Below, one piece after another: positions 46,342 through 56,388 of a stretch of DNA of 64,000 nucleotides (positions are counted from its first letter, which is position 1; the number at the start of each line of letters is the position of its first letter). The stretch is from Candidatus Zixiibacteriota bacterium (GTDB lineage: Bacteria > Zixibacteria > MSB-5A5 > GN15 > FEB-12): contig JAJRSF010000063.1 in assembly GCA_024278935.1 (NCBI GenBank), positions 41,868-105,867 of the forward strand, read 5' to 3'. The notes below the pieces were generated by a model. The model ran no database searches and had not been told where the DNA came from. It worked only from the letters and a program-made list of their open reading frames with translations. The position numbers were made by a program, and so were the translations under genes.

Positions 46342-47952
46342 ATGAATGTTACATCTGAATATTTGCAAAAAAAGTTTGCTGACAACCTGATTACAATAGA
46401 TGAAATCAGATCGCAAGCAAATGTTTATCTATCTGAAAACAATTTGCCCGAGGCATATCCTTTTGCTAAGGCAACAGCCTGTTTGTCTTCGGGTTCTATC
46501 TCTGATAAAATGATGGCAGGTGTTCTAGCCGTTTCTCTTGGTAAAGATGGTGAAGCTCTTGAGATGTTTACAAATGTTTTATCTCTAGACTCCGAACAAC
46601 CGGAAGCAAATTATAATATAGCTCTTATAGAAGTGAATCAGGGGAACTATACAAATGCATTTAATCGTATTGCGATTCTTTCTAAAAAGAACCCAAACAA
46701 TTCTGAATACTTAAACGACTTAGCAGTTATCTCAACATATTTGAACAAGCCCGACCAGGCATTTATGCATTGGGAGAAAGCTCTTGAAATCAATCCGAAT
46801 GATTCGAATGCCCGCAACAATGCCTTGGCATATTCATTAGAGAAAAATTTCTACAAAGAAGCGAATCAACTCCTCACGACCAATGAAAAATCAGATCAAA
46901 ACGATTCGAAGTCTATTGCCGAAATTAATAGATGGCACCAGATAATTGATGAAAAAAATCCTAACTATACAAATAGCGAACAAACTGTCATGCCGCAAAT
47001 CAATGGTCAAAAGATAGCCTTCTTTTCATCTATTGATAGTTTTGTGGGTGATATAATCACACATCTTAAAAAAACTAATGAAGTTAAAATATTTGACAAT
47101 TCAAATCTTACTGAGATGAAATCTCTTATGGAATGGGCAGACATTTCTTGGTTTGAGTGGTGCGATCAATACTTAGTAGAGGCTACCAAGTTTGATAAAA
47201 AATCTAAAATTGTCTGTCGCTTACACAGTTACGAAGCATTTACAGATTTTCCATTACAAGTAGACTGGGAAAAAGTTGACTTACTGATTTTTGTGAATAA
47301 ATCGGTACAGCAACTTGTCGCAGATAAAATTGCTATTAAAACTCCGCAAGTGATAATTCATAATGCTGTTGATACGCAAAAATTTCAAATTCCAACGGAT
47401 AAAAAACGTACAAAAAAAATAGCATCGGTTGGTTATATAAACTATAAGAAGAATCCTGAATTGTTGTTGTACAGTTTCAAAAAAATCTATGACTATGACA
47501 ATGAATATTCATTGCATATAGCCGGGCAACATCAGGATCCTCGGATAAAATTATATTTCGAACATTTTATAAAAGAAAATAATCTTCCGGTCAACTTTGA
47601 TGGATGGGTCGATGACATGCCGGAATGGTATGCTGATAAAGATTTTGTTATATCAACATCTTTGTTTGAATCATTCCATTATTCAATCGCCGAGGGGATG
47701 GCGTCGGGACTGATGCCATTGATACATAATTGGTATGGTGCTAAATATCTCTATCCTGAAAAGTATCTGTTTAACACACCCGATGATTGTTTAACGATGC
47801 TTCAAGAATTTGAAAAAACTGATAGAAAAAAATGTGCAATTGAAAATAGAACATTTATTATCGAACATTATTGTTTAGATGATAAAATGATACTTATTTC
47901 AAATCAACTGCATGCTCTTACAACAACTGAAGAACTTACGGAAGTCGTATAA
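46342..47952 (+). CDS. TPR-glycosyltransferase (GT4-like), probable flagellin modification
   Basis: 536 residues. TPR repeats occupy about 20-190 (NYNIALIEVNQGNYTNAFNR, AFMHWEKALEINPNDSNARN). A C-terminal glycosyltransferase domain of the GT-B type follows (about 215-525) with IASVGYINYKKNPELLL, VNFDGWVDDMPEWY and FESFHYSIAEGMASGLMPL. The gap before the next gene is 2 bases. TPR-GT proteins often sit beside flagellins and glycosylate them at Ser/Thr; this role is inferred from position. Confidence 0.8.
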   Translation: MNVTSEYLQKKFADNLITIDEIRSQANVYLSENNLPEAYPFAKATACLSSGSISDKMMAGVLAVSLGKDGEALEMFTNVLSLDSEQPEANYNIALIEVNQGNYTNAFNRIAILSKKNPNNSEYLNDLAVISTYLNKPDQAFMHWEKALEINPNDSNARNNALAYSLEKNFYKEANQLLTTNEKSDQNDSKSIAEINRWHQIIDEKNPNYTNSEQTVMPQINGQKIAFFSSIDSFVGDIITHLKKTNEVKIFDNSNLTEMKSLMEWADISWFEWCDQYLVEATKFDKKSKIVCRLHSYEAFTDFPLQVDWEKVDLLIFVNKSVQQLVADKIAIKTPQVIIHNAVDTQKFQIPTDKKRTKKIASVGYINYKKNPELLLYSFKKIYDYDNEYSLHIAGQHQDPRIKLYFEHFIKENNLPVNFDGWVDDMPEWYADKDFVISTSLFESFHYSIAEGMASGLMPLIHNWYGAKYLYPEKYLFNTPDDCLTMLQEFEKTDRKKCAIENRTFIIEHYCLDDKMILISNQLHALTTTEELTEVV

Positions 47953-47954
47953 CT

Positions 47955-50522
47955 ATGTCTCAGAGTAAATCAAAAATCATTCATAAAGCTGAGAAAATTT
48001 ATTTCTCAAACAATAACAATGAACTGTTGGCGTATCTTGTTCCACATCTGGAAAAATTTAATATTTCAGATGAGCAAGAGGATAAAATATTTAATCACCT
48101 GTTCGCTTTTGCCTACGCATTCCAAAATAAACTTGAAGAGGCGGAACGTCATTGTCAAAGTTGTGTGCAAGTAGAATCAAATCCGCTTGATCATTATTTT
48201 GTGCTTACATATTCGCATTTGTCATTGCGGGAGTATGACAAAGTTCTCAAATACTCTGAGCAGTATGTTGCTTTGTATACGAAGATGAAAGATGCTGATT
48301 TTAATTATGCATATTCAAAAACTCACTTATGTCAGATGCATAATTGTATTGGTTCGGCTCATATGGAACTTGGCAATCAGGAAAAAGCTATTGAGCAATT
48401 CAGTCAGGCAATTAAAATTGAAAAAGAGAATCATCTTCCATATCTCAATTTAGTAAATCTGTATATCAACAATAAAGAATTTGAACAAGCTAAAAAAATT
48501 GTTCACAAAGGAATGAAGTTATGCAGTCAAGTGCAGGAACTTCGGCTTCTTGAAAAATCTCTCACTGAACGACCTTCGATTTCTGCTTGTATGATTGTAA
48601 AAGATGAAGAGGAACTTCTTCCTGAATGTCTTGATTCAATCCGCGACTGGGTCGATGAAATAATTATTGTCGATACAGGCTCAAGCGATACAACTGTAGA
48701 AATTGCAAAATCGTATGGTGCAAAAGTCTATCATCAGGAATGGGAAGGAAACTTCTCGAAGCATCGCAACTATTCAACATCACTTGCGACATCTGACTGG
48801 GTTTTTATTATAGATGCTGATGAAAGAATGATACCGGAAGATATTCCGGCACTCATGCAAGCTTTGCAAAATGAAAATGTGAGCATTGTTTCAATCAATG
48901 TCTTTAATGTCTATGGTCAAAAAGAAGCTGCCTCAACATTTTTACCATCAGTTCGTCTATGGCGTCGAACAGAAAATTTACAGTATGAGGGAGTAGTTCA
49001 TAACTTATTGAATTTAGGAAATGAACAACCGGTCGTACGTGTGAATGTTCGTATGAAACATCTTGGCTACGATTTAACTAAAGAGAAAATGCATGAAAAA
49101 TATGTGCGGACAAAAAAACTTTTAGAACAACAACTAGAAGAAAACTCAAACAATGCTTTTGCTTTGTATAACTATGCGCAGATTCTCAAAGCTGATCGAA
49201 CACAAGGGGAAGATTATCCTCTGCACAATAATGAGCTGATTATTTCCTCAGCAAAAAAAGCAGTAGAACTTACAAGTCCAAATGAAAATAGTGAGAGACA
49301 TATTCACCTAATGTGTCTTGACCAAGCGGCATGGGGTTACTTTCATAATCAGGATTACGAGAATGCTCTGCAATACGCAAATCAAGCATTAGAACATAAA
49401 AAAAATTATCTGGATCCCCTGGTTCTTATTGGACATATCTACGCCCAGCAAAAGATGTGGGCAGAGGCAAAAGCAGGTTATATCGCCTATATAGAACAAC
49501 AAGCAAAGTACTCACCAGAGACAGAAATTGACTCGTTGATATTCTCGCATATAGATGACAGAGCATCGGTCTATTATAGCTTAGGACTTATAGCCGAAAC
49601 AGAAAAAGATTCGCAGCTTGCAAAGTCTTACTATCTTAAATCACTCGATGCTGATTCGGGTTTCATTGAAACAAACAGTAGGCTCGCACAAATTTATTAT
49701 GTTGAAAATGACTTAGAGAATGCTAAAAAATATTATCATCAGCAAATCGAGTTATCTCATAAAACTTGTGATGCCTTAGTAGGCTTGGCGTCGATTTATT
49801 GCTTCGATAAAAATTACGAAAAAGCCGAATCATATTATAAAGAAGCTATCGCATTAGAAGAATTTAATAGCAATGCGAAAGTTCAATTTGTCAGGTTTTT
49901 AATTTCTATGCAAAGAATTGATGAAGCACAAAGCGTTCAAAATTCTCTTACAGATATTCCGAACAATTCTACAGTGATGTAAACAATTAGTGATTCTTAT
50001 TTTAAAGCTGACTTTTATAATGAGGCTGCAGAATGCTATAAAAAGATAAAATCCCCATCGGCAGAAATTCTAAATAATATCGGGAATTGTTATTTCAAAT
50101 TAGAAAAGTTTGCAGATGCTGAATCATATTATACAAAATCGCTGGCATTTTCTAATTCTCCTGAAGTGACATATCGAAATATTGGGATAACTCAGATCAA
50201 GCTCAATAAAAACAAGAGTGCGATATCTAATTTAATGAAATATTTACAAACTAACCAGGATGATCATGCTCTAAAAATTGTATTGGCGGAAGCATATAAA
50301 AAAGAGGGAGAATACGAACCAGCTTTGCTTCAGTACGAATCTCTTTTACATATTGAGCCAAATAATATAGCCCTTCTCTACGCTTTGTCTGATTGTTATC
50401 TTCTTATGGGACATAGTGATTCCGCTTTAATTGGCTTTCGGAGAGTCTTATCTTTGAAACCGGATTACAAACCGGCACAAGAGCAAATAAACCGTTTAAG
50501 CAGTCCAATAATGAGTAATTAA
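47955..50522 (+). CDS. TPR-GT2-TPR glycosyltransferase, interrupted by TAA
   Basis: About 855 codons. N-terminal TPRs (1-205) are followed by a GT2 domain (about 210-320) with ISACMIVKDEEELLPECLDS, IIIVDTGSSDTT and the metal-binding IIDADERM, then a long TPR array. An in-frame TAA at 49980-49982 interrupts the TPR array; the same frame continues with further TPRs (FYNEAAECYKKI, SYYTKSLAFSNSP) to 50522. Losing these last repeats might leave the enzyme domain functional. Likely partner in flagellin glycosylation. Confidence 0.75.
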
Positions 50523-50560
50523 TCATGGATAAAAAATATTGGATTTATACCATTAATAAG

Positions 50561-50587
50561 TAAAGATGTTCAAATATTGGTCGATTA
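50561..50587 (+). promoter_or_regulatory. Sigma-28 promoter for flagellin
   Basis: TAAA (50561-50564), 15 bases, GTCGATTA (50580-50587), six of eight -10 bases matching. Start near 50594 gives a 200-nt leader before the flagellin ATG. Confidence 0.6.
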
Positions 50588-50624
50588 AATATGTATGAAA
50601 ATAGAAGTTTTAAAATTAAACAAA

Positions 50625-50790
50625 TCCCTGAAAACTAGGGAGGAAGGTGCAGTAAAAGGAAGTACAGACTCGGTAATTGGATATACCGCTCGGTCTTTAA
50701 ATAACACATTGACGTGTTTTGTGTATGAATTTAATAAACTTAAATAAAACAGGGTAAGGACACCCTACATAAAATATCCAAGGAGGATAT
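50625..50790 (+). promoter_or_regulatory. Structured flagellin leader with CsrA-like GGA hairpins
   Basis: Three hairpins are readable: TCCCT/AGGGA (50625-50629, 50637-50641); CGGTA-ATTGGATA-TACCG (50671-50688) with GGA in the loop; and AGGGT-AAGGAC-ACCCT (50751-50766) with GGA in a six-base loop. The Shine-Dalgarno AGGAGG (50781-50786) contains more GGA. CsrA prefers GGA in hairpin loops, and csrA and fliW are encoded upstream in the same cluster. Confidence 0.6.
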
Positions 50791-50794
50791 ACAC

Positions 50795-52969
50795 ATGGCA
50801 CTAAGCATAAATCACAACATGGCTGCAATGAATGCGCACAGAAACTTGATGAACACAAACGAAGAATTAAACAAATCAATGCAACGTTTGTCGTCAGGTT
50901 TTAGAATTAACCAAGGTTCTGATGATCCAGCCGGTCTGGTAATTTCAGAACAGTTCCGTGCTCAAATTGCCGGTTTAAACCGTGCGATTGGTAACTCAGA
51001 AGGGTCTATCTCAATGGTTCAGACCGCTGAGGGTGCAATCACTGAAATTAACAATCTCTTAATCTCTATGAGAGAATTAGCAATTCATGCCGCAAACGAA
51101 GGTTTCAACGATGCTGACCAGCTCGCTGCTGATCAAGCTGAAATTGCAAACGCAATTACAACTATCGATCGTATTGCTGCTAACACACAATTTGGTACAA
51201 AAAAATTGCTTGATGGTTCTAAAGAAAACATCGCAACTGTAACATCAGCCGGTACTTCAGGATTAGATATCAATGCTTCTTTCTTATCCTCAGGTGCTCA
51301 TTCTATCACAGCTACTCAAACTGCTGATCCTTCAGCAACTTTGAATACAGATTCATTAGGGCTTTCATTAGCAAATAATGATGGTGATCCTGTGAATCTA
51401 TCTGAAGCTGTTCATAATGTAGATGTAATTCAAGCTTCTGATACTGCTGCAAGAACTACTGATTCTATCAATTTAACAGATGCTTTTGGTAATAACTTAG
51501 AACTCGCTGCTGCCGGTACGGTCGCAATGGTTTCTTCTTCAACTATTGCTACAGCAACTGCTAACAATGCAGGTACATATTCAATCGTTTTGAATTATCA
51601 AGAAAATGGTGAATCTCCTACTGGTGATCAAACTATTGACGTTGACGTTGTTTTAGGCGATACTACAGCTACTATCGCAGCTAAAGCTCAAACTCAAATT
51701 AACTTGAACTCAGCTTTAGCCGGTAATGTAACTGTTACAGGTACAGCAACAGGTGAATTACGTTTCAAATCATCTAACTTAGGTGCTCAGTATTCTATTC
51801 AAGCTAAAGCATCTTCAAATGACGCTGGTGATACTCTGTTTTCAGTTAGTGCTGCAAATGACCGTGGTGCTTCTGCTAACGTATTGAATATGACAGTTAA
51901 TACTGCAACAAATTCAAACGCTACTTCTGCTGTTACTATTGGTGCTGCCACATATTCTGATATGGCTACACTAACTACTGCTATCCATACAGGTTTAGCA
52001 ACTGCTTTTGCTGATGTGCAAGGTGATACAACTGTTGATGATGTAACATCTGAAGCTTTTGGAACAAACCAAATCAAGTTCCAAACAATGGACCAAGGTT
52101 CTAGCTATTCACTTAAAATCAATGAGTTAAATTCTGATACAAGTAATGCTCGTAATGTATTAGGTCTTTCAACTTATGATTCTATTGCGAATTCCGGTGT
52201 TGATGCGCTTGTATCATTTAATAATTTCACTAATACTATTGATGATGTAAAGTTCGGTTCAACCGGTGAAGTAACATTGAAAAACAAAGCTGATGCTGAC
52301 CCAAGTCAAGGTACTATCTTAATGACTACTGCAACAGCTGATCAAGGTGGAGTTCAAATCGGTAACTTATTGCTTAATGCAAAAGCTGCTAAGTTTGACG
52401 TCCGTCTAGACGGTGGTCCATCAACTTCTGTTACTGCTGGTGTTGATACTGTTGTATTTAATGCTGACCGTTCAGAATCAATGAACATCTCCTACGGATT
52501 AACATCCCAAGGTGGTACAGAAACTATCAATAATACTGACCAATCATTAGTATTCCAAATTGGTGCTAACGTAGGTCAAACAGTTAAAATCGGTCTCAGA
52601 AACATGTCCTCTTCAGCTTTAGGTACTTCTTTAGCTGCCAACGGTAACTCTTTCCGTTCATTAGCTGACATTGATGTAACTAGTGTACAAGGTGCTCAAG
52701 ATGCACAGTCTATTATTGATGCTGCTATTAACGAAGTATCCACTACTCGTGGTACTCTTGGTTCTTTCCAAAAGAATACTTTGGAATCTAACTTAAGAAA
52801 CCTTCGTATTTCTGCTCAAAACTTGACAGCTGCAGAAGCTCAAATCCGTGATACTGATATTGCTGCTGAAATGTCTAACTTTACTAAATACCAGATTCTA
52901 TCTCAAGCAGGTACTGCTATGCTTGCTCAAGCGAATCAGGTTCCACAGTCTATTTTATCATTATTTTAA
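50795..52969 (+). CDS. fliC: Flagellin
   Basis: 724 residues, much longer than the usual 270-500. The conserved N-terminus (SINHNMAAMNAHRNLMNTN, RLSSGFRINQGSDDPAGL) and C-terminus (FTKYQILSQAGTAMLAQANQ, PQSILSLF) form the D0/D1 core. The central part, about 145-610, is a Ser/Thr/Ala-rich variable region, a plausible site for sugars added by the two TPR-glycosyltransferases upstream. Very strong AGGAGG ribosome site. Single flagellin gene in the window. Confidence 0.96.
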   Translation: MALSINHNMAAMNAHRNLMNTNEELNKSMQRLSSGFRINQGSDDPAGLVISEQFRAQIAGLNRAIGNSEGSISMVQTAEGAITEINNLLISMRELAIHAANEGFNDADQLAADQAEIANAITTIDRIAANTQFGTKKLLDGSKENIATVTSAGTSGLDINASFLSSGAHSITATQTADPSATLNTDSLGLSLANNDGDPVNLSEAVHNVDVIQASDTAARTTDSINLTDAFGNNLELAAAGTVAMVSSSTIATATANNAGTYSIVLNYQENGESPTGDQTIDVDVVLGDTTATIAAKAQTQINLNSALAGNVTVTGTATGELRFKSSNLGAQYSIQAKASSNDAGDTLFSVSAANDRGASANVLNMTVNTATNSNATSAVTIGAATYSDMATLTTAIHTGLATAFADVQGDTTVDDVTSEAFGTNQIKFQTMDQGSSYSLKINELNSDTSNARNVLGLSTYDSIANSGVDALVSFNNFTNTIDDVKFGSTGEVTLKNKADADPSQGTILMTTATADQGGVQIGNLLLNAKAAKFDVRLDGGPSTSVTAGVDTVVFNADRSESMNISYGLTSQGGTETINNTDQSLVFQIGANVGQTVKIGLRNMSSSALGTSLAANGNSFRSLADIDVTSVQGAQDAQSIIDAAINEVSTTRGTLGSFQKNTLESNLRNLRISAQNLTAAEAQIRDTDIAAEMSNFTKYQILSQAGTAMLAQANQVPQSILSLF

Positions 52970-52986
52970 TAGATAGGTTTTAACTA

Positions 52987-53015
52987 ATCAAGGGAAGCGT
53001 AATGCTTCCCTTGAT
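52987..53015 (+). terminator. Strong stem-loop after flagellin (no T-run)
   Basis: ATCAAGGGAAGC (52987-52998), loop GTAAT, GCTTCCCTTGAT (53004-53015): perfect 12-bp stem. Only ACTAAAC follows, so it may stabilise the 3' end or terminate weakly, with fliD still partly cotranscribed. Confidence 0.6.
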
Positions 53016-53075
53016 ACTAAACAAAAGAATATATTTTTATGATGACATTGATGTCAATATTTACAGGAGTTTACA

Positions 53076-55406
53076 ATGGCAGGTTTTAATTCAATAGACG
53101 GACTGAGTTCGGGTCTAAATACCTCAGAAATTATAGATACAATAATGACTTTCGAAAGGCGTCCCGCTGCCTTACTCGAAATTCAGCAAGCTGAAAAAAC
53201 CGCAAAGGTCTCAGCACTCCAAGCGTTATCCGCAAAATTTATAGGGCTCAATACTGCCGCTCTTCCTTTAAACACACGCTCGAGTTTTGAACAAGCAATG
53301 CTTACGATTTCCGATGATACTATCTTAACAGCTACTTCCTCAGGTAGGGTAACCAAGGGAACTTTTGATTTACAAGTTTTAGCACTTGCTCGGAACCATC
53401 AGGTTGCCTCTCAAGGATTCAGTAGTAATGAAAGTTCTTCGTTCGGTACCGGTACTATCACATTAAAAGTTGGGAATGATAGTTTACGTATTATTGATAT
53501 TGATTCAGAAAGCAACTCTTTGATCGGTATCAAAGATGCTATCAACGATGCCAATGCTGGCGTGACCGCATCGATAATTAATGACGGTACCAGTTCAAAC
53601 GCATTTCGTATTATTTTGACATCAAATAAAACCGGAAAAGAAAGTGAAATAGATTTCTCTGCTGACCTTACAGGTGGATCAGACTCTTTTAACTTTTCAA
53701 CGTCATCATTTGATAACGCCGAGATCACTTCATTTAATGACAACTCTACATCGGCAATCTCACTCGGTATGACCGCAGCAAATTCAGGAAATGAGAATAA
53801 AACATATACATTTACAGTTTCATCAACCGGTTCACAAACAATCGGTTCAGATATCATTACACTCGACTGGACAGATGGTACAAACTCCGGTTCAATATTA
53901 GTCACCCAAGCAGATACAGATGTCGAACTTGTCGGCACAGGTGCTGATGGACTATCACTATCATTTTCTGCCGGTGAATTGAACGAGGGTGATACTTTTG
54001 AGATTAACTCTTTCACTCCATTACTACAAGAAGCAAGCGATGCAACAATCTCATTTGGTGCCGGTGGTGGCGGAGGTTCTCCGATTACTATTTCATCCGA
54101 TACAAATACTTTCTCCGATGTTATCGAAAATGTAGATTTTACCGTAAATAAACTGACCGAAGTAGGTGAATCTGTATCAATCAATACAGATGTTGATATC
54201 GCGAGTATTAAAACTAAAATCAATGCCTACATAACTGCCTATAATAGTCTTGTTGAATATGTAGATGATCAAAATAAATTCACCGAAGGTGACGCTTTAG
54301 CTCCACCTCTTTTTGGTGATACAACAGTATGGACTGTCTCAAACGCTCTCAGACGAAATACAAGTTCTACTATCGCAGGAATAGACAGTAAATTTAATCA
54401 GCTATATGCAATCGGTATTCGTACTAAAAGTGACGGAACCCTTGGTGTGGTAAATAGTGCTGATTTGGATAAAGCTCTCAATGAAAATCTCGATGAAGTT
54501 ATTAGAATGTTTGTTGATTCTGCTAACACATCAAATTCGGGCATATCGTTTATTTCGGCTACCGAGGAAACTAGAACCAATGTAGAATTCTCAGTAGATA
54601 TTACCCAAGCAGCAACTCGCGGGGGTTATGAGGGCGCACAACTTGTAAACCCATCATCAAACCCGATAACATTTGATGAAACAAATAATAAATTGAAATT
54701 AAAAGTTGATGGACTTCTTTCTGATGAAATAGTCTTATCAGCAAAAACATATAATTCATCAGAAGCACTTATCAGCGAACTACAGCAAAAAATTGATGCT
54801 GATGAAAAAATCGGTGGTCGTGGTGTTGTCGCCGAGTGGGTAGATAACGAAAATGGAAGTGGATATATAAAAATCAGATCTGCGGCCTATGGCTCAACAT
54901 CAAAAATAGAATTTGATAAATCTATCGGTAATACTGCATACGCAAAATTAGGTCTTGCGACCGGTACTGTCATTGAAGGATTAGATGTCGAAGGAACTAT
55001 CAATGGCGAAGAGGCAGAAGGTTCCGGGCAGACTCTAAAAGGTATCGAAGGAAATCTATATTCTGAAGGATTAAAAATTAAAGTTGACCTTGATGAAGCC
55101 GCTATTACTGATGGTATCGAAGGAACCCTTGAAGTTGTCAAAGGATTCGCCGCAAGACAAGTAGACATGGTGAACTCATTGACAAAATCTGAAACAGGTC
55201 TCTTTGAAAGAAAAATCGCTGCCGAACAAAAACAGATTGAACATCTTGATGAAAGAATCAAAGGTATCGATGACATCCTTGCTCTTCGGAGAGACTCTTT
55301 ATTCTTGGAATTTTATAGAATGGAAGCAGCCCTCAGCGAACTTAATGTTATATCCGGCTTTTTAACTACCCAACTTGCTTCGCTTGATAGCTTAAAAATA
55401 AAATAA
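53076..55406 (+). CDS. fliD: Flagellar filament capping protein FliD
   Basis: 776 residues. FliD_N (about 8-105; NSIDGLSSGLNTSEIIDTIM) and FliD_C (about 375-760; INAYITAYNSLVEYVDDQN, GTLGVVNSADLDKALNENLDEV) are clear. It is longer than the common 450-650 because of added beta-rich modules around 105-360 and 490-650, paralleling the enlarged flagellin. FliD caps the filament and folds exported flagellin. Confidence 0.93.
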   Translation: MAGFNSIDGLSSGLNTSEIIDTIMTFERRPAALLEIQQAEKTAKVSALQALSAKFIGLNTAALPLNTRSSFEQAMLTISDDTILTATSSGRVTKGTFDLQVLALARNHQVASQGFSSNESSSFGTGTITLKVGNDSLRIIDIDSESNSLIGIKDAINDANAGVTASIINDGTSSNAFRIILTSNKTGKESEIDFSADLTGGSDSFNFSTSSFDNAEITSFNDNSTSAISLGMTAANSGNENKTYTFTVSSTGSQTIGSDIITLDWTDGTNSGSILVTQADTDVELVGTGADGLSLSFSAGELNEGDTFEINSFTPLLQEASDATISFGAGGGGGSPITISSDTNTFSDVIENVDFTVNKLTEVGESVSINTDVDIASIKTKINAYITAYNSLVEYVDDQNKFTEGDALAPPLFGDTTVWTVSNALRRNTSSTIAGIDSKFNQLYAIGIRTKSDGTLGVVNSADLDKALNENLDEVIRMFVDSANTSNSGISFISATEETRTNVEFSVDITQAATRGGYEGAQLVNPSSNPITFDETNNKLKLKVDGLLSDEIVLSAKTYNSSEALISELQQKIDADEKIGGRGVVAEWVDNENGSGYIKIRSAAYGSTSKIEFDKSIGNTAYAKLGLATGTVIEGLDVEGTINGEEAEGSGQTLKGIEGNLYSEGLKIKVDLDEAAITDGIEGTLEVVKGFAARQVDMVNSLTKSETGLFERKIAAEQKQIEHLDERIKGIDDILALRRDSLFLEFYRMEAALSELNVISGFLTTQLASLDSLKIK

Positions 55407-55440
55407 TATTAATAAAATATAGAATAGGACAAATTATAAA

Positions 55441-55884
55441 ATGGATAACAAAGTTAAAGCATACCAAACATCTGACACCCTTGGTAAATCACAACTCGAT
55501 TTAATCATCAAAGTATATGATGGTGCAATTGCTTCGTATAAAAAAGCAGCACTCGCTTTTGAAAAAGAAGATATCAAAACAGGTAGAGAAGAACTCGAAA
55601 AAGCTAAAAAATTCGTAACTCATCTCTACACAACTCTCGATATGGAAAAAGGTGGCGATATAGCGAAACAACTAAGCGACTTATATTCCTTTGTTGTGAA
55701 TCAAACGAATATCGTAGATGCTACCAAGGATATTCAGGAAATTAATAATATTATTGTAATTATTGATAACCTTCGCCAAGGATGGGTAGAGTTAAAACAA
55801 AAGGGTGTTGAAAATTCTCAGACTCAAAAACAGGAACAACAACAACCGCCAAATAAATCTGAAACCTTTACAATGTCGGCATAG
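55441..55884 (+). CDS. fliS: Flagellar export chaperone FliS
   Basis: 147 residues. KAYQTSDTLGKSQLDLIIKVYDGAIASYKKA starts the four-helix FliS bundle. FliS keeps flagellin unfolded for export. A Gln-rich tail after residue 125 is not typical. It follows fliD as usual. Confidence 0.92.
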   Translation: MDNKVKAYQTSDTLGKSQLDLIIKVYDGAIASYKKAALAFEKEDIKTGREELEKAKKFVTHLYTTLDMEKGGDIAKQLSDLYSFVVNQTNIVDATKDIQEINNIIVIIDNLRQGWVELKQKGVENSQTQKQEQQQPPNKSETFTMSA

Positions 55885-55890
55885 AAAAAT

Positions 55891-56343
55891 ATGGAACAAA
55901 ACGCAATCAACAGATTAGAGCTAGAACTAATAACTGTCTTAAAAGAGGAATACTCTTTTTATCAAAACTTGTATGTCATGCTTGATAAACAAAAAGACTT
56001 AATGCGGTTTAACAAAGATGAAAATCTGCTTGATGTTTTTGCTGAAATCGAAAGATGTCATCAGCGGATTAAAAAAACAGAAGATAAAATCAATGCGATA
56101 AAAGAACGGAATCCAAAACTGTTCAGGCTCGCTGCGATAGCACCAAATGTTCGTAAAGTTATAAATAGTATTACAACACTTGTTAAAAAAAGTATCAAAG
56201 TTGTCTCTGAAAACGAAGAGTATATGAATATGAAATATAACCGTATCAAAGATGAACTTGGCGAACTTAAAAATTCAGAAAAAATTATGAAGTATATGCA
56301 ACATGAAGATACATCTCCACAATATATAAATGGAGAAAGTTAA
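55891..56343 (+). CDS. FlgN/FliT-like flagellar chaperone
   Basis: 150 residues, helical throughout. LELELITVLKEEYSFYQNLYVMLDKQKDLM matches the FlgN-like helix pair. It follows fliS, where FliT or a FlgN paralogue is expected, and would serve FliD. Since flgN is already at 41604, this is a second member of the type; the exact client is uncertain. Confidence 0.65.
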   Translation: MEQNAINRLELELITVLKEEYSFYQNLYVMLDKQKDLMRFNKDENLLDVFAEIERCHQRIKKTEDKINAIKERNPKLFRLAAIAPNVRKVINSITTLVKKSIKVVSENEEYMNMKYNRIKDELGELKNSEKIMKYMQHEDTSPQYINGES

Positions 56344-56388
56344 TAATCAATAGTTTTAAACCTTTCAATAGGAAGAAAAGGTGAAAAG

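Noticed and set aside
50625..50700. c-di-GMP (GEMM) riboswitch in the flagellin leader
   Set aside because: Hairpins are present but I could not match the conserved GEMM core; CsrA-type GGA loops explain the structure better.
51799..52077. Minus-strand frame inside flagellin
   Set aside because: Antisense shadow of the Ala/Thr-rich variable region.
53411..54223. 270-codon minus-strand frame inside fliD
   Set aside because: Low-complexity Ser/Val/Ile translation typical of an antisense shadow of repetitive beta-strand coding sequence.
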